From Devosia sp. (GTDB taxonomy: Bacteria; Pseudomonadota; Alphaproteobacteria; Rhizobiales; Devosiaceae): a stretch of DNA of 64,000 nt. The position numbers and the translations under genes were made by a program. Below are positions 17,827 to 25,057 of this stretch, one piece after another. The DNA is taken from NCBI RefSeq assembly GCF_017307495.1, contig NZ_JAFKHE010000025.1, forward strand, positions 51,788 through 115,787, read 5' to 3'. Each line of letters starts with the position of its first letter. Positions within the stretch are counted from its first letter, which is position 1. The notes under the pieces are model-generated. The model did not search any database and was not told the origin of the DNA. It worked only from the letters and a program-made list of their open reading frames with translations.

Positions 17827-19251
17827 TCAGACGTAGACCAGTTCCGACATCATCCCCGTCATCATGTGGTACAAATTGTGGCAGTGGTAGAGCCAGCGAC
17901 CGGGGTTATCCGCATCAAAGGCCACCACAACCGTGCCCATGGAAGGCACCATGATCGTGTCACGCATCGCGCCGGACAGAGCCTTGCCGTTTATCGACAC
18001 GATCTGGAAGTGATGGCCATGCAGATGCATCGGGTGCGCCATCATGCTGTGGTTCATAAACTCGAGCTCCACCCGCTGTCCCGCGGACACTTCGAGCTTG
18101 CGTCGATTGGCCCAGGTCTTGTCGTCCAGTGTCCAGGAGTATGGGGCCATGGTGCCGGTGAGCATCACCGAATGTCGAACATCGGCGGGTTTCACCGTCA
18201 GGCCTGACACTGCGCTCAGCGAGGCCTCGAAGGCCATGTCGAGCGGACCGGCCACAGCATCGGCTTCAGCGGGTAGCTTCCCGATCTTGGCGCCCGGGGC
18301 TGCAAGCACGAGGCCGGTTCGGGCTCGATCACCCTCGCGCTGAGCGAACACCGGAACAACGGTTCCGGCGGGAACGTCGAGGATCAAATCGAGCCTTTGA
18401 GCCTGGGCAAGCGGGAACCGGCTCCCTGTGACCGCTGTGATGTCGTTGCCGTCTACGGCCACCGCGGTGGCCTGAACCCCGCCGAGATCGATCCAGAACG
18501 CGGTCGAGGCCGCCCCGTTGATCAGGCGCAGCCGCACGCGCCCGTTGCGCTCGGTCGTCACGACGAAGGGATCGGCCAGCGTCCGGTCATTGGCGAGGAA
18601 GGCGTCGTACTCGACGTCGTTCAGGTCCATCCCGGCCATCGACGGCATGCTGTCCATCGACATGGCGGAATGATCCATGCCTTGCATCGACCCATGATCC
18701 ATGCCGGCACCGCCAGTCAGCTCCGCGAAGATCTGGGCGGGGTCGCGGAATGAGAAATCGTTGAGGATAACGGTCACGTCCTGGACGTCTGCCAGCTCGT
18801 CCTCGTTCGAGCGAACGATCAGCGGGGCCGTCATGAGGTTTTGTTCCTGCAGCTCATGGTGCGAATGCATCCAATGCGTACCCGGTCGCGGCGCGAAATC
18901 GAACGGGCGCAGCTCAGCGGCAGCCAGCGGCGCGACGTAGCCCGTCTCCGAAATGCCGTCGAGCTGTGGTGGGGGCGTCTGACCATGCCAATGGATGCTG
19001 GTCGCTTCGCTCGCTTGATTGTCGAGGTCAACGGCAAAGCGCTCGCCTGCGCTGAGCACAACGCCCGGCAGGCCATGGTCATCCACGATACCGAACACCG
19101 ATGCGGGGCGACCCAGCACGTCCAACGTCCTGCGGGCGACGGTCAGCCGGCGAGGCTGGTCAGCAGCGACGGCCAGGCCGGCAGGCATTGTGGAAGCGGC
19201 ACCAAGCGCTGCGAATGCCGCCAAAACGGAGCGACGGTTGGGGTGGGGCAT
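17827..19251 (-). CDS. Multicopper oxidase (Tat-exported)
   Basis: A 474-residue three-domain multicopper oxidase. It has a Tat signal (NRRSVLAAFAALGAASTMPAG) and all four copper-binding motifs: SIHWHGQ, HSHHELQEQ, AHPMHLHGHHF and YHCHNLYHM. The middle contains a Met-rich loop (GMDHGSMQGMDHSAMSMDSMPSMAGMD, given by positions about 180-205), as in copper oxidases such as CueO and PcoA that oxidise Cu(I). It is paralogous to the fragment at the left window edge. A CueR-like operator lies just upstream. Confidence 0.93.
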   Translation of the reverse strand: MPHPNRRSVLAAFAALGAASTMPAGLAVAADQPRRLTVARRTLDVLGRPASVFGIVDDHGLPGVVLSAGERFAVDLDNQASEATSIHWHGQTPPPQLDGISETGYVAPLAAAELRPFDFAPRPGTHWMHSHHELQEQNLMTAPLIVRSNEDELADVQDVTVILNDFSFRDPAQIFAELTGGAGMDHGSMQGMDHSAMSMDSMPSMAGMDLNDVEYDAFLANDRTLADPFVVTTERNGRVRLRLINGAASTAFWIDLGGVQATAVAVDGNDITAVTGSRFPLAQAQRLDLILDVPAGTVVPVFAQREGDRARTGLVLAAPGAKIGKLPAEADAVAGPLDMAFEASLSAVSGLTVKPADVRHSVMLTGTMAPYSWTLDDKTWANRRKLEVSAGQRVELEFMNHSMMAHPMHLHGHHFQIVSINGKALSGAMRDTIMVPSMGTVVVAFDADNPGRWLYHCHNLYHMMTGMMSELVYV

Positions 19252-19282
19252 GATGTACTCCTATCGAGCGCGCGAAGCTGCT

Positions 19283-19305
19283 GCTTCCAACGGTGGCAAG
19301 GTCAA
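19283..19305 (-). promoter_or_regulatory. CueR/HmrR-like copper operator
   Basis: Read on the minus strand, a -35-like TTGACC opens an imperfect dyad, ACCTTGCC...GTTGGAAG, of the kind bound by MerR-family copper sensors (CueR/HmrR), where the operator sits between -35 and -10 with a long spacer. It lies 32-54 bases upstream of the multicopper oxidase start. No merR-type regulator gene is seen in the window, so the sensor would be encoded elsewhere. Confidence 0.6.
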
Positions 19306-19398
19306 TAGCCTTGTCCGCCACCGGATTGCTCTGCGGCATGGTGCAGCATCGCACTATCTTCCGGGGGCGCCTGCAGAGATTTCACTCACGCAGTGCTC

Positions 19399-19440
19399 TT
19401 GACCTTACAACGGTAGGAACCCCCAGATTCGATCTGGGGG
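19399..19440 (+). promoter_or_regulatory. Second CueR-like dyad plus a 9-bp hairpin before 19448
   Basis: TTGACC at 19399 leads into CCTTACAACGGTAGG, a MerR-type dyad oriented toward the gene at 19448. It is followed at once by a perfect 9-bp inverted repeat, CCCCCAGAT/ATCTGGGGG with a TCG loop (19420-19440). That ends 7 bases before the ATG, and its 3' arm would supply the only G-rich ribosome site. The hairpin could mask translation, or be a DNA operator. Confidence 0.45.
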
Positions 19441-19447
19441 ATTCGGA

Positions 19448-20101
19448 ATGGAACTATATGGCTTCAGCGCCTTGCCGTGGGAGATGCGCTCGTCCCATCG
19501 CGTAAGCCAGCTGCTTGGCATTGCTGGGGCGGAGCCCGACGAACGAGCGTGGCTGCGCCAACGGATGGACGCCTATCTTCGCTCGCACCCCACTATTGCA
19601 GGTTGGAAAGGTCATCGCCCACGCATCCGGGACACGCCACACTTTGCTCAATACCTGACGGAGACAAAGAGGTCTCGCTACGATGACGCCATCGACGCTC
19701 TCGGTGCGGGAACCGCCTCAGCGAGTGAACTCGAGCTTGTAAGAGCGCTCGGCATGGAGATCGCTGAGTCCTCCTTGGTCGTTCGCTCCGGCCAAGTCCT
19801 GCTATCCGGCAGCCTCAGCTTGCGCCGCGTTTTCGATGCGCGTTACGAGCAGTTTCTTTGGGCCACTATTCATCCGGTGTTGGCCGTCGAAGACGCCATC
19901 TCGCAGCGCCCAAGCGACGAGCAGAGCCTGCCTCCCATTGTGCATGTGCTTCATTTGGAACGCGACCTACCCGCCCTGCTCGGACGAAGAGGATCGAACC
20001 CGGGCTATGACCTCCTCTTACCCCGAAGGCTCCGTATGCAGGCCTTTGCGACGCATGAGAGCCTGAACCTCACCGTTCGGGAAGTGCTGCTCGGCTTGTA
20101 G
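19448..20101 (+). CDS. Hypothetical protein, possibly ADP-ribosyltransferase-like
   Basis: A 217-residue soluble protein I do not recognise with confidence. The C-terminal half (LVVRSGQVLLSGSLSLRRVF, VLHLERDLPAL, GYDLLLPRRLRMQ) has the order of segments seen in ADP-ribosyltransferase exoenzyme folds: R-G, S-x-S, then a strand ending LLPR. The usual ExE before LLPR is absent, which weakens this idea. A MerR-type dyad and a hairpin precede the start. Real gene likely; function open. Confidence 0.6.
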   Translation: MELYGFSALPWEMRSSHRVSQLLGIAGAEPDERAWLRQRMDAYLRSHPTIAGWKGHRPRIRDTPHFAQYLTETKRSRYDDAIDALGAGTASASELELVRALGMEIAESSLVVRSGQVLLSGSLSLRRVFDARYEQFLWATIHPVLAVEDAISQRPSDEQSLPPIVHVLHLERDLPALLGRRGSNPGYDLLLPRRLRMQAFATHESLNLTVREVLLGL

Positions 20102-20236
20102 GATGTCCAGACGTGTCATGCGCCTCGTCATGCTCGACCCGCTTCGCGCTCCGCTTGAGGTGTTCGCAGTCATTGGCCAGCCGCCGTGCTGGCCTGTTGA
20201 TACCGCTGCTGCCGCGATGGCCGGCTGCTCTTGATA

Positions 20237-20617
20237 TTACGCGAGGATTCCGCTGATCTGCTGATCGGAGAGAATGCCTTCAGATGCGGGCATGTAGCTC
20301 TCGTAGCCAGGCGAGATGGCAGCCAATCCTGACTTGACGATGGTGAAGAGTTGATCGTCCGAATAGTGCCACGTATGTCCGGTCGCATCATGCGGTGGAG
20401 CTTTTAGGCGCCCGCTAGCCAGACGGTCCATCCAGTTCGACTGCCCCTCGAGGTTGAGTCCGTGACAACTGGCGCAGCTATCCAGATAGAGCATCCGACC
20501 GGGAACCATCGCTTCCGACCTTGCGGTGACGTAAGACCCGAAACCAGCGGCCGCTGCTATTTCTGATCCGATAAGCAGAAAGAAAACGAGCCCCCTCCTG
20601 CTTGGCAAAGCCCTCAT
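20237..20617 (-). CDS. Class I c-type cytochrome
   Basis: A 126-residue exported monohaem cytochrome. It has a hydrophobic leader (GLVFFLLIGSEIAAAAGFG), the haem motif SCASCHGLNLEGQ near residue 48, and a distal Met in SYMPASEGILSDQQI. This is the cytochrome c class I layout of copper-resistance regions. It presumably accepts or passes electrons in the periplasm. It stands alone between the hypothetical gene at 19448 and the L,D-transpeptidase. Confidence 0.85.
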   Translation of the reverse strand: MRALPSRRGLVFFLLIGSEIAAAAGFGSYVTARSEAMVPGRMLYLDSCASCHGLNLEGQSNWMDRLASGRLKAPPHDATGHTWHYSDDQLFTIVKSGLAAISPGYESYMPASEGILSDQQISGILA

Positions 20618-20925
20618 CGTTCATCCTCTAGGGTCCCTGCAACAGCGGCAAGCGCCACCGCCACGCCCTTGAGCGCCGACCACGATGAACCAGTCGAGAC
20701 GACAGCGTCAGACTTGATGACAATGCTCAAAGCCGCGCAAGACGCTTGCGATTTCTTGATCAGCGAAGCTCCCGCGGCATGGCCGAGCAGTCGCAGGGGC
20801 AGCGCAGAAGAAGAAGCGCAAGGGCGCCGAAACCTAGGTGTTCACGCTTGCGACGATAGAGCGATGCCTACTCGATTCAAGCAAGTCCACCCCAGCCAAT
20901 TCGCCCATCGCCAATCCAGCGGCCT
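20618..20925. other. Intergenic stretch without a recognisable gene
   Basis: About 300 bases between the cytochrome and the L,D-transpeptidase. No reading frame in it has a credible protein or ribosome site. No repeat or hairpin stands out. Confidence 0.5.
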
Positions 20926-22188
20926 TCACACTGCCTCTGGGAAACTCACCGTTCCGGCAGCGTCAAAGGCGTACACGTCGTCGCGGAAGCTAACCGTCCC
21001 TTGGCTGTTGGCCCAGGCGGTAATGTATGTGGTGTGGATAGGCACCTGCACTTTCAGTTTGATGTCCTCGCGCAAGCCGCCCTCAAATGCCGCCTGCACC
21101 CCGGCCAGGTCCCACCCCCCGTTGTCACGCAGGAGCCAGGCGACGAGCGTGTCGATATTTTCCGCTCGCACACAGCCCGAGGAGAGGAACCGCGCGTTCT
21201 CACCGAACAGGCCCTTCAGCGGCGTGTCATGCATATAGACGTCGTACTTGTTGTAAAAGTCGACCTTGCAGCGGCCCAACGAATTCTCCGCACCCGGGTC
21301 TTGCCTGAAGGTGTAATTGACCGCGTCCTCGGTCGCCCAGTCGATATCAGTCGGAGACAGTTCGTTCCCCTTGCCGTCAAAAATGCGGATGCGGAACTTG
21401 GCCAGGTACTCCGGATCTTCGTTCATATACCTGATCAGATCCTTCCGGATGATGCTCTTGGGAACGGTCCAAAACGGGTTGAATTTCACCTGGTGGATTT
21501 TGGAATTGAGGATAGGCGTCGCTCGATCGACTTTGCCCACCACCGCCGTGTGACGCTGGATCACTTGCGACGCCTCGACGGCCTCGATGGTCGCTGCGGG
21601 AATGTTCACAACCACGTAGCGGTCCGACAGTGACGAGGCCCAGAAGTCGATGCGCTGTGCGTTGAGGCGAAGCTGGTTCAAGCGGTAGTCCGCCGGAACC
21701 GACAGCGCATAGAAGGTCGCTTCATCAATGTGTCCATTAATGTTGAGACCGTGCCGGGCCTGGAACAGCCGCACGCCTGCATCCAGCGCCGCATCGAACT
21801 GGTCGTTCACGCGCTTCTCGAGCGGCATATCGCCGTTGATCATGAGCCGGCGTTTAAGCAATGCCGCCGCTCGCCCGGATTTGCCAAGCTGCAGGCCGAA
21901 CGCCTCGCGCGGCGGCGTATCCCAATTCCCGTTGGCCGCCACGAAAGCCTCGTAGTTTGCAATCGCCAGTTGCAGATTGGCGCTGGTCTGAGCTGACAAG
22001 ATTGGCTCGACGGTATCGACCAGGCTCTTTGCGGTTGCGGTGTTTCCGTCGATGTCCGCCTTGCGCATCTTCGGCTTGTTGCCGAAGAGGTCCCACCCGG
22101 AATCTCCTTCTTGTGCCCGGCCTGCGCTTACCCCGACAAAGCCAAGCACTGCAACGGAGGCGAGTAGCTTTCGACGACTGATGTGCAT
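20926..22188 (-). CDS. L,D-transpeptidase, YcbB/LdtD-type
   Basis: A 420-residue exported enzyme. A leader with SRRKLLASVAVLGFVGVSAG precedes a peptidoglycan-binding-like region (ALDAGVRLFQARHGLNINGHID, near residues 155-175). The YkuD domain follows, with the insert typical of YcbB proteins and the catalytic MHDTPLKGLF...FLSSGCVRAEN. ATG 22188 has GGAG 9 bases upstream. It makes 3-3 cross-links in peptidoglycan. It is larger than the other two L,D-transpeptidases here and not a recent copy of them. Confidence 0.92.
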   Translation of the reverse strand: MHISRRKLLASVAVLGFVGVSAGRAQEGDSGWDLFGNKPKMRKADIDGNTATAKSLVDTVEPILSAQTSANLQLAIANYEAFVAANGNWDTPPREAFGLQLGKSGRAAALLKRRLMINGDMPLEKRVNDQFDAALDAGVRLFQARHGLNINGHIDEATFYALSVPADYRLNQLRLNAQRIDFWASSLSDRYVVVNIPAATIEAVEASQVIQRHTAVVGKVDRATPILNSKIHQVKFNPFWTVPKSIIRKDLIRYMNEDPEYLAKFRIRIFDGKGNELSPTDIDWATEDAVNYTFRQDPGAENSLGRCKVDFYNKYDVYMHDTPLKGLFGENARFLSSGCVRAENIDTLVAWLLRDNGGWDLAGVQAAFEGGLREDIKLKVQVPIHTTYITAWANSQGTVSFRDDVYAFDAAGTVSFPEAV

Positions 22189-22330
22189 CGGTAGGTTCTC
22201 CACGCGTCGATGCCAAAGACAGAATACCTGCGCGTCAACCTCAGGAGGCAATGAGTGGTGCCCAGGCCTGATGGAGCGCCGGTAGATGCTTCTCGTGCCG
22301 CAAGCCGAGAGATCGGCTCGTCAGCGCTAC

Positions 22331-22660
22331 CTATGCGATGGGAGGGGTAAGCCGGGGCTCTGGTGGTCGCCCCTCGCGCAGTAAGTCGTTGGCGGGGCGG
22401 AGCACAGTGCAAAGAGCAGTAGGAACACTGGTCAGGGTGTCGGAGCAATTGACCCCCAGCGATCCTACACAAAGTTCGATGCAGCTGGGTACCGTGTGGA
22501 CGCGGCACGCCTCACAGGCAACCGGCGCGCTGCCGAGCAACGACGCCTCTGCGGATATCTGATGCGGTGCCGATTGGGATGCAACGCCGCTACCTGAGGC
22601 TGCAAACGCACTCAGGACAATAATCAGTACGACGAAGGCGAAGCGGGCGAACAGCGTCAT
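22331..22660 (-). CDS. Small secreted Cys protein, duplicated family copy 2
   Basis: A 109-residue protein with a signal peptide (FARFAFVVLIIVLSAFAASG) and cysteines in CEACRVHTVPSCIELCVGSLGVNC, ending TPPIA. It is the paralogue of 12828-13154 and likewise divergent from a His-rich partner (22792-23103). Sequence identity between copies is low outside the SCIELC/TCVQLC core, so the duplication is old or selection is loose. Possible metal or thiol role in the periplasm. Confidence 0.62.
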   Translation of the reverse strand: MTLFARFAFVVLIIVLSAFAASGSGVASQSAPHQISAEASLLGSAPVACEACRVHTVPSCIELCVGSLGVNCSDTLTSVPTALCTVLRPANDLLREGRPPEPRLTPPIA

Positions 22661-22791
22661 GGCCAGCGAGAGCATACCCTGAGTCGGCAGGCGGTTGAGC
22701 GCGGTGAATTGTCCCAACTGTACCTGCCGACAAGACACGCCTCGTTAACCAAACGAACGCAGGATGCTAGCTGGACCCACGTGGATACGTC
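22661..22791. promoter_or_regulatory. Divergent promoter region, second copy
   Basis: GGTGAATTG lies at 22703-22711 and CGTTAACC at 22743-22750, the same blocks with the same spacing as at 13199 and 13240. The distances to the start codons (43 bases to the minus-strand ATG, 42 to the plus-strand ATG) also match copy 1. The rest of the region is not alike, so the shared blocks look functional. Confidence 0.55.
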
Positions 22792-23103
22792 ATGCGGCTT
22801 GCTCTGTTCTCATTGCTGTTTGCTCTGCTCGCCACACTGGCGAGCGTCGGGCACGGCGCATTTGAGACGGGCCCCGGGTCAGGTCTGGATGCGATTTCCG
22901 TGCAGACCCAACACGTCGCCCTGCACGGCGGTCAGGTCCATACCCACCTCCACTCTTCGGCCGATCATAGCCAAACAGAAGCGCGCGTCCGGGAGCCACA
23001 GTGCCCGGCATTAGCGGTGGCAACATGCTCCTGGCAGATCGCCTTTGACGCAGCCCTCAAGTCGGCTCTCTACGCTGCTCTTGAGCGACCGCCCAGAGCG
23101 TAA
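22792..23103 (+). CDS. Small secreted His-rich protein, duplicated family copy 2
   Basis: A 103-residue protein: signal peptide LALFSLLFALLATLASVGHGA, then a His cluster QVHTHLHSSADHSQT, two cysteines (PQCPALAVATCSW) and the ending ERPPRA. It is the paralogue of 13286-13609, which lacks the cysteines. The His cluster suggests metal binding. An L,D-transpeptidase gene follows, whereas copy 1 is followed by an FtsI-like gene, so both copies stand beside cell-wall transpeptidases. Confidence 0.62.
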   Translation: MRLALFSLLFALLATLASVGHGAFETGPGSGLDAISVQTQHVALHGGQVHTHLHSSADHSQTEARVREPQCPALAVATCSWQIAFDAALKSALYAALERPPRA

Positions 23104-23255
23104 CCTAGCGCGAGCATAGTCGTGCCCTTCGGCTCACGAGCTATGTTTCCCATGTCGTGTCGACGGCAACTCACCTGCCCCGCGACAAACTCCCGCTCTT
23201 TGATGTCGCGTTCTCTATCGCCGCGGCCAGGCTACTCACCCAAACGGTGACCCCC

Positions 23256-24038
23256 ATGCTCGACTACCCCATCCGCCGCAGGGCGTTCCTCGCTCTGCCC
23301 GCTGTCACCCTGTTGGTATCGGCGTGCTCGACGTTCAGTGGAATCCCACGGGACAAGCTGCCGCTCACCAGTTCGGCACTTAAACATCTGAGCGAGATCG
23401 GCGCATCAGCCGCGAGCCCGATGTTGGTTCGGATCTTCAAGGAAAGCTCCGAGCTCGAGGTTTGGAGACAATCGACCTCCGGGGACTACCAGCTTTTTCG
23501 CACGTACCGCATCTGCAAATGGTCTGGCACCCTGGGTCCAAAGTTCGCCGAGGGAGATGGGCAGGCGCCGGAAGGCTTCTACACGGTCACGCCCGGGATG
23601 ATGAATCCCAACTCGAGGCTGTACCTGTCGTTCAACACCGGCTTTCCCAACAAATACGACCGCGCTTACGGTCGAACCGGCTCAAACCTGATGGTGCACG
23701 GCGATTGCCGTTCAGTTGGCTGCTACGCCATGACCGACGAACAAATACGAGAGATCTATGGGTTGGCGCGCGACGCTTTCGCCGCGGGAAATCCTAGCTT
23801 CGCGCTCGAGATGTATCCCTTCCGAATGACCGAGCAGAATCTGCAGAAGCATGCGGACAGCCCGTTTCTCGGCTTCTGGCAAAATCTAAAGGAAGGATAC
23901 GACCTATTCGAAACGCAGCGCCGGCCGGCCTCATGGGACGTGTGCGAGGGCCGCTACGTGTTCAATGTCGTCGTTCCAAGCGGTCAAACGCTTGAGCCAC
24001 TAGCCGCCTGTCCCGCTCCGGCAACCACACAGCTCTAG
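23256..24038 (+). CDS. L,D-transpeptidase lipoprotein (YafK-like)
   Basis: A 260-residue lipoprotein. The leader RRRAFLALPAVTLLVSAC ends in a lipobox with Cys at about residue 24. The YkuD-family domain of YafK type carries MVHGDCRSVGCYAMTDEQI, with the catalytic Cys in VGCYAM. Escherichia coli YafK (DpaA) cleaves the lipoprotein-peptidoglycan link, so this member may do that rather than cross-link. ATG 23256 is the start that gives the lipobox; earlier in-frame starts do not. Confidence 0.88.
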   Translation: MLDYPIRRRAFLALPAVTLLVSACSTFSGIPRDKLPLTSSALKHLSEIGASAASPMLVRIFKESSELEVWRQSTSGDYQLFRTYRICKWSGTLGPKFAEGDGQAPEGFYTVTPGMMNPNSRLYLSFNTGFPNKYDRAYGRTGSNLMVHGDCRSVGCYAMTDEQIREIYGLARDAFAAGNPSFALEMYPFRMTEQNLQKHADSPFLGFWQNLKEGYDLFETQRRPASWDVCEGRYVFNVVVPSGQTLEPLAACPAPATTQL

Positions 24039-24093
24039 TAACCCTGCGACGGCCGCCCCGTGAGAGGCCAATGGACAACCCTGGGATCAAGTC

Positions 24094-24957
24094 ATGCGTA
24101 TGATAGTTGGAATTGTCGTCATTTTGGTGTGCGTCTTCGGCGGCTTCATTGCCATGGGCGGGAAGCTCGACGTGCTGATCCAGCCATTCGAGGCCGTCAT
24201 CATTTTGGGTGCAGCAGCCGGGGCGTTTGTCATCGGTAACACCGGTCCCATTCTCAAACAGACGCTCACGGTATTTGCCACGCTCTTCCGGGGTCCTCGC
24301 TACAACAAGGCTGCCTATGTCGAACTACTCGGGCTGCAGTTCTCACTGTTCAAGCTCATCCAGTCAAAAGGCATTCTCGCCGTCGAGGAGCACATAGAGG
24401 CCCCTGGGGCTTCTCCGCTCTTCCAGCAGTTTCCCACCTTCGCCAACAATCACCACGCCGTCGAATTCATGTGCGACTACCTGCGCATGATCACCCTGGG
24501 AAGCCGGGTTGCCCACGAAATGGAGGCGTTGATGGATGAAGAGCTCGAGACGCACCACCAGGAAAACGAGCGATTGATCAACGCCATCCAGTCGCTGGCG
24601 GACGGCACCCCTGCGCTCGGTATTGTCGCCGCCGTACTGGGAGTCATCAAAACGATGGGCTCCATCAGCGAACCACCCGCCGTCCTGGGACACATGATCG
24701 GTGGCGCTCTCGTTGGCACATTTCTGGGCGTGTTCGTCGCCTATGGCTTTTTCGGGCCAATGGCTCAATCCCTGCGGAACATCTTCGAAGCGGAGTCGAA
24801 ATACTTTCTCTCGATGAAGGTAGGCCTCCTGGCCCACATCTCCGGCTACTCACCCGCTATCGCTATCGAGTTTGCCCGCAAGGCGCTGATGTCGGAGGTG
24901 CGTCCCAGCTTTGCCGAAGTCGACGCTGCTACAGCCAGTATTACAGTCGCTGGATAG
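24094..24957 (+). CDS. motA: Flagellar motor stator protein MotA (orphan)
   Basis: A 287-residue inner-membrane protein of the MotA/PomA family. It has four membrane spans, the N-terminal signature IVGIVVILVCVFGGFIAMGGK, LDVLIQPFEAVIILGAAAGAF, and the C-terminal conserved TPALGIVAAVLGVIKTMG with FLGVFVAYGFFGPMA. MotA forms the proton channel with MotB, but no motB or other flagellar gene is near; the next gene encodes a nuclease-like protein. It may be a displaced or extra stator copy. Confidence 0.93.
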   Translation: MRMIVGIVVILVCVFGGFIAMGGKLDVLIQPFEAVIILGAAAGAFVIGNTGPILKQTLTVFATLFRGPRYNKAAYVELLGLQFSLFKLIQSKGILAVEEHIEAPGASPLFQQFPTFANNHHAVEFMCDYLRMITLGSRVAHEMEALMDEELETHHQENERLINAIQSLADGTPALGIVAAVLGVIKTMGSISEPPAVLGHMIGGALVGTFLGVFVAYGFFGPMAQSLRNIFEAESKYFLSMKVGLLAHISGYSPAIAIEFARKALMSEVRPSFAEVDAATASITVAG

Positions 24958-25057
24958 TCCCTTACTTGCCTCTTGCGGCGATGACTGCTGTGCTATCTGC
25001 TCGCCAAAATAGCCGAAGATAGGCGCCACCTCGAGACGACGACCAGGCGGGGCCGGA

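Noticed and set aside
19448..20101. Confident ADP-ribosyltransferase annotation
   Set aside because: The strand order is suggestive, but the ExE catalytic motif is missing, so it is kept as a hypothetical protein.
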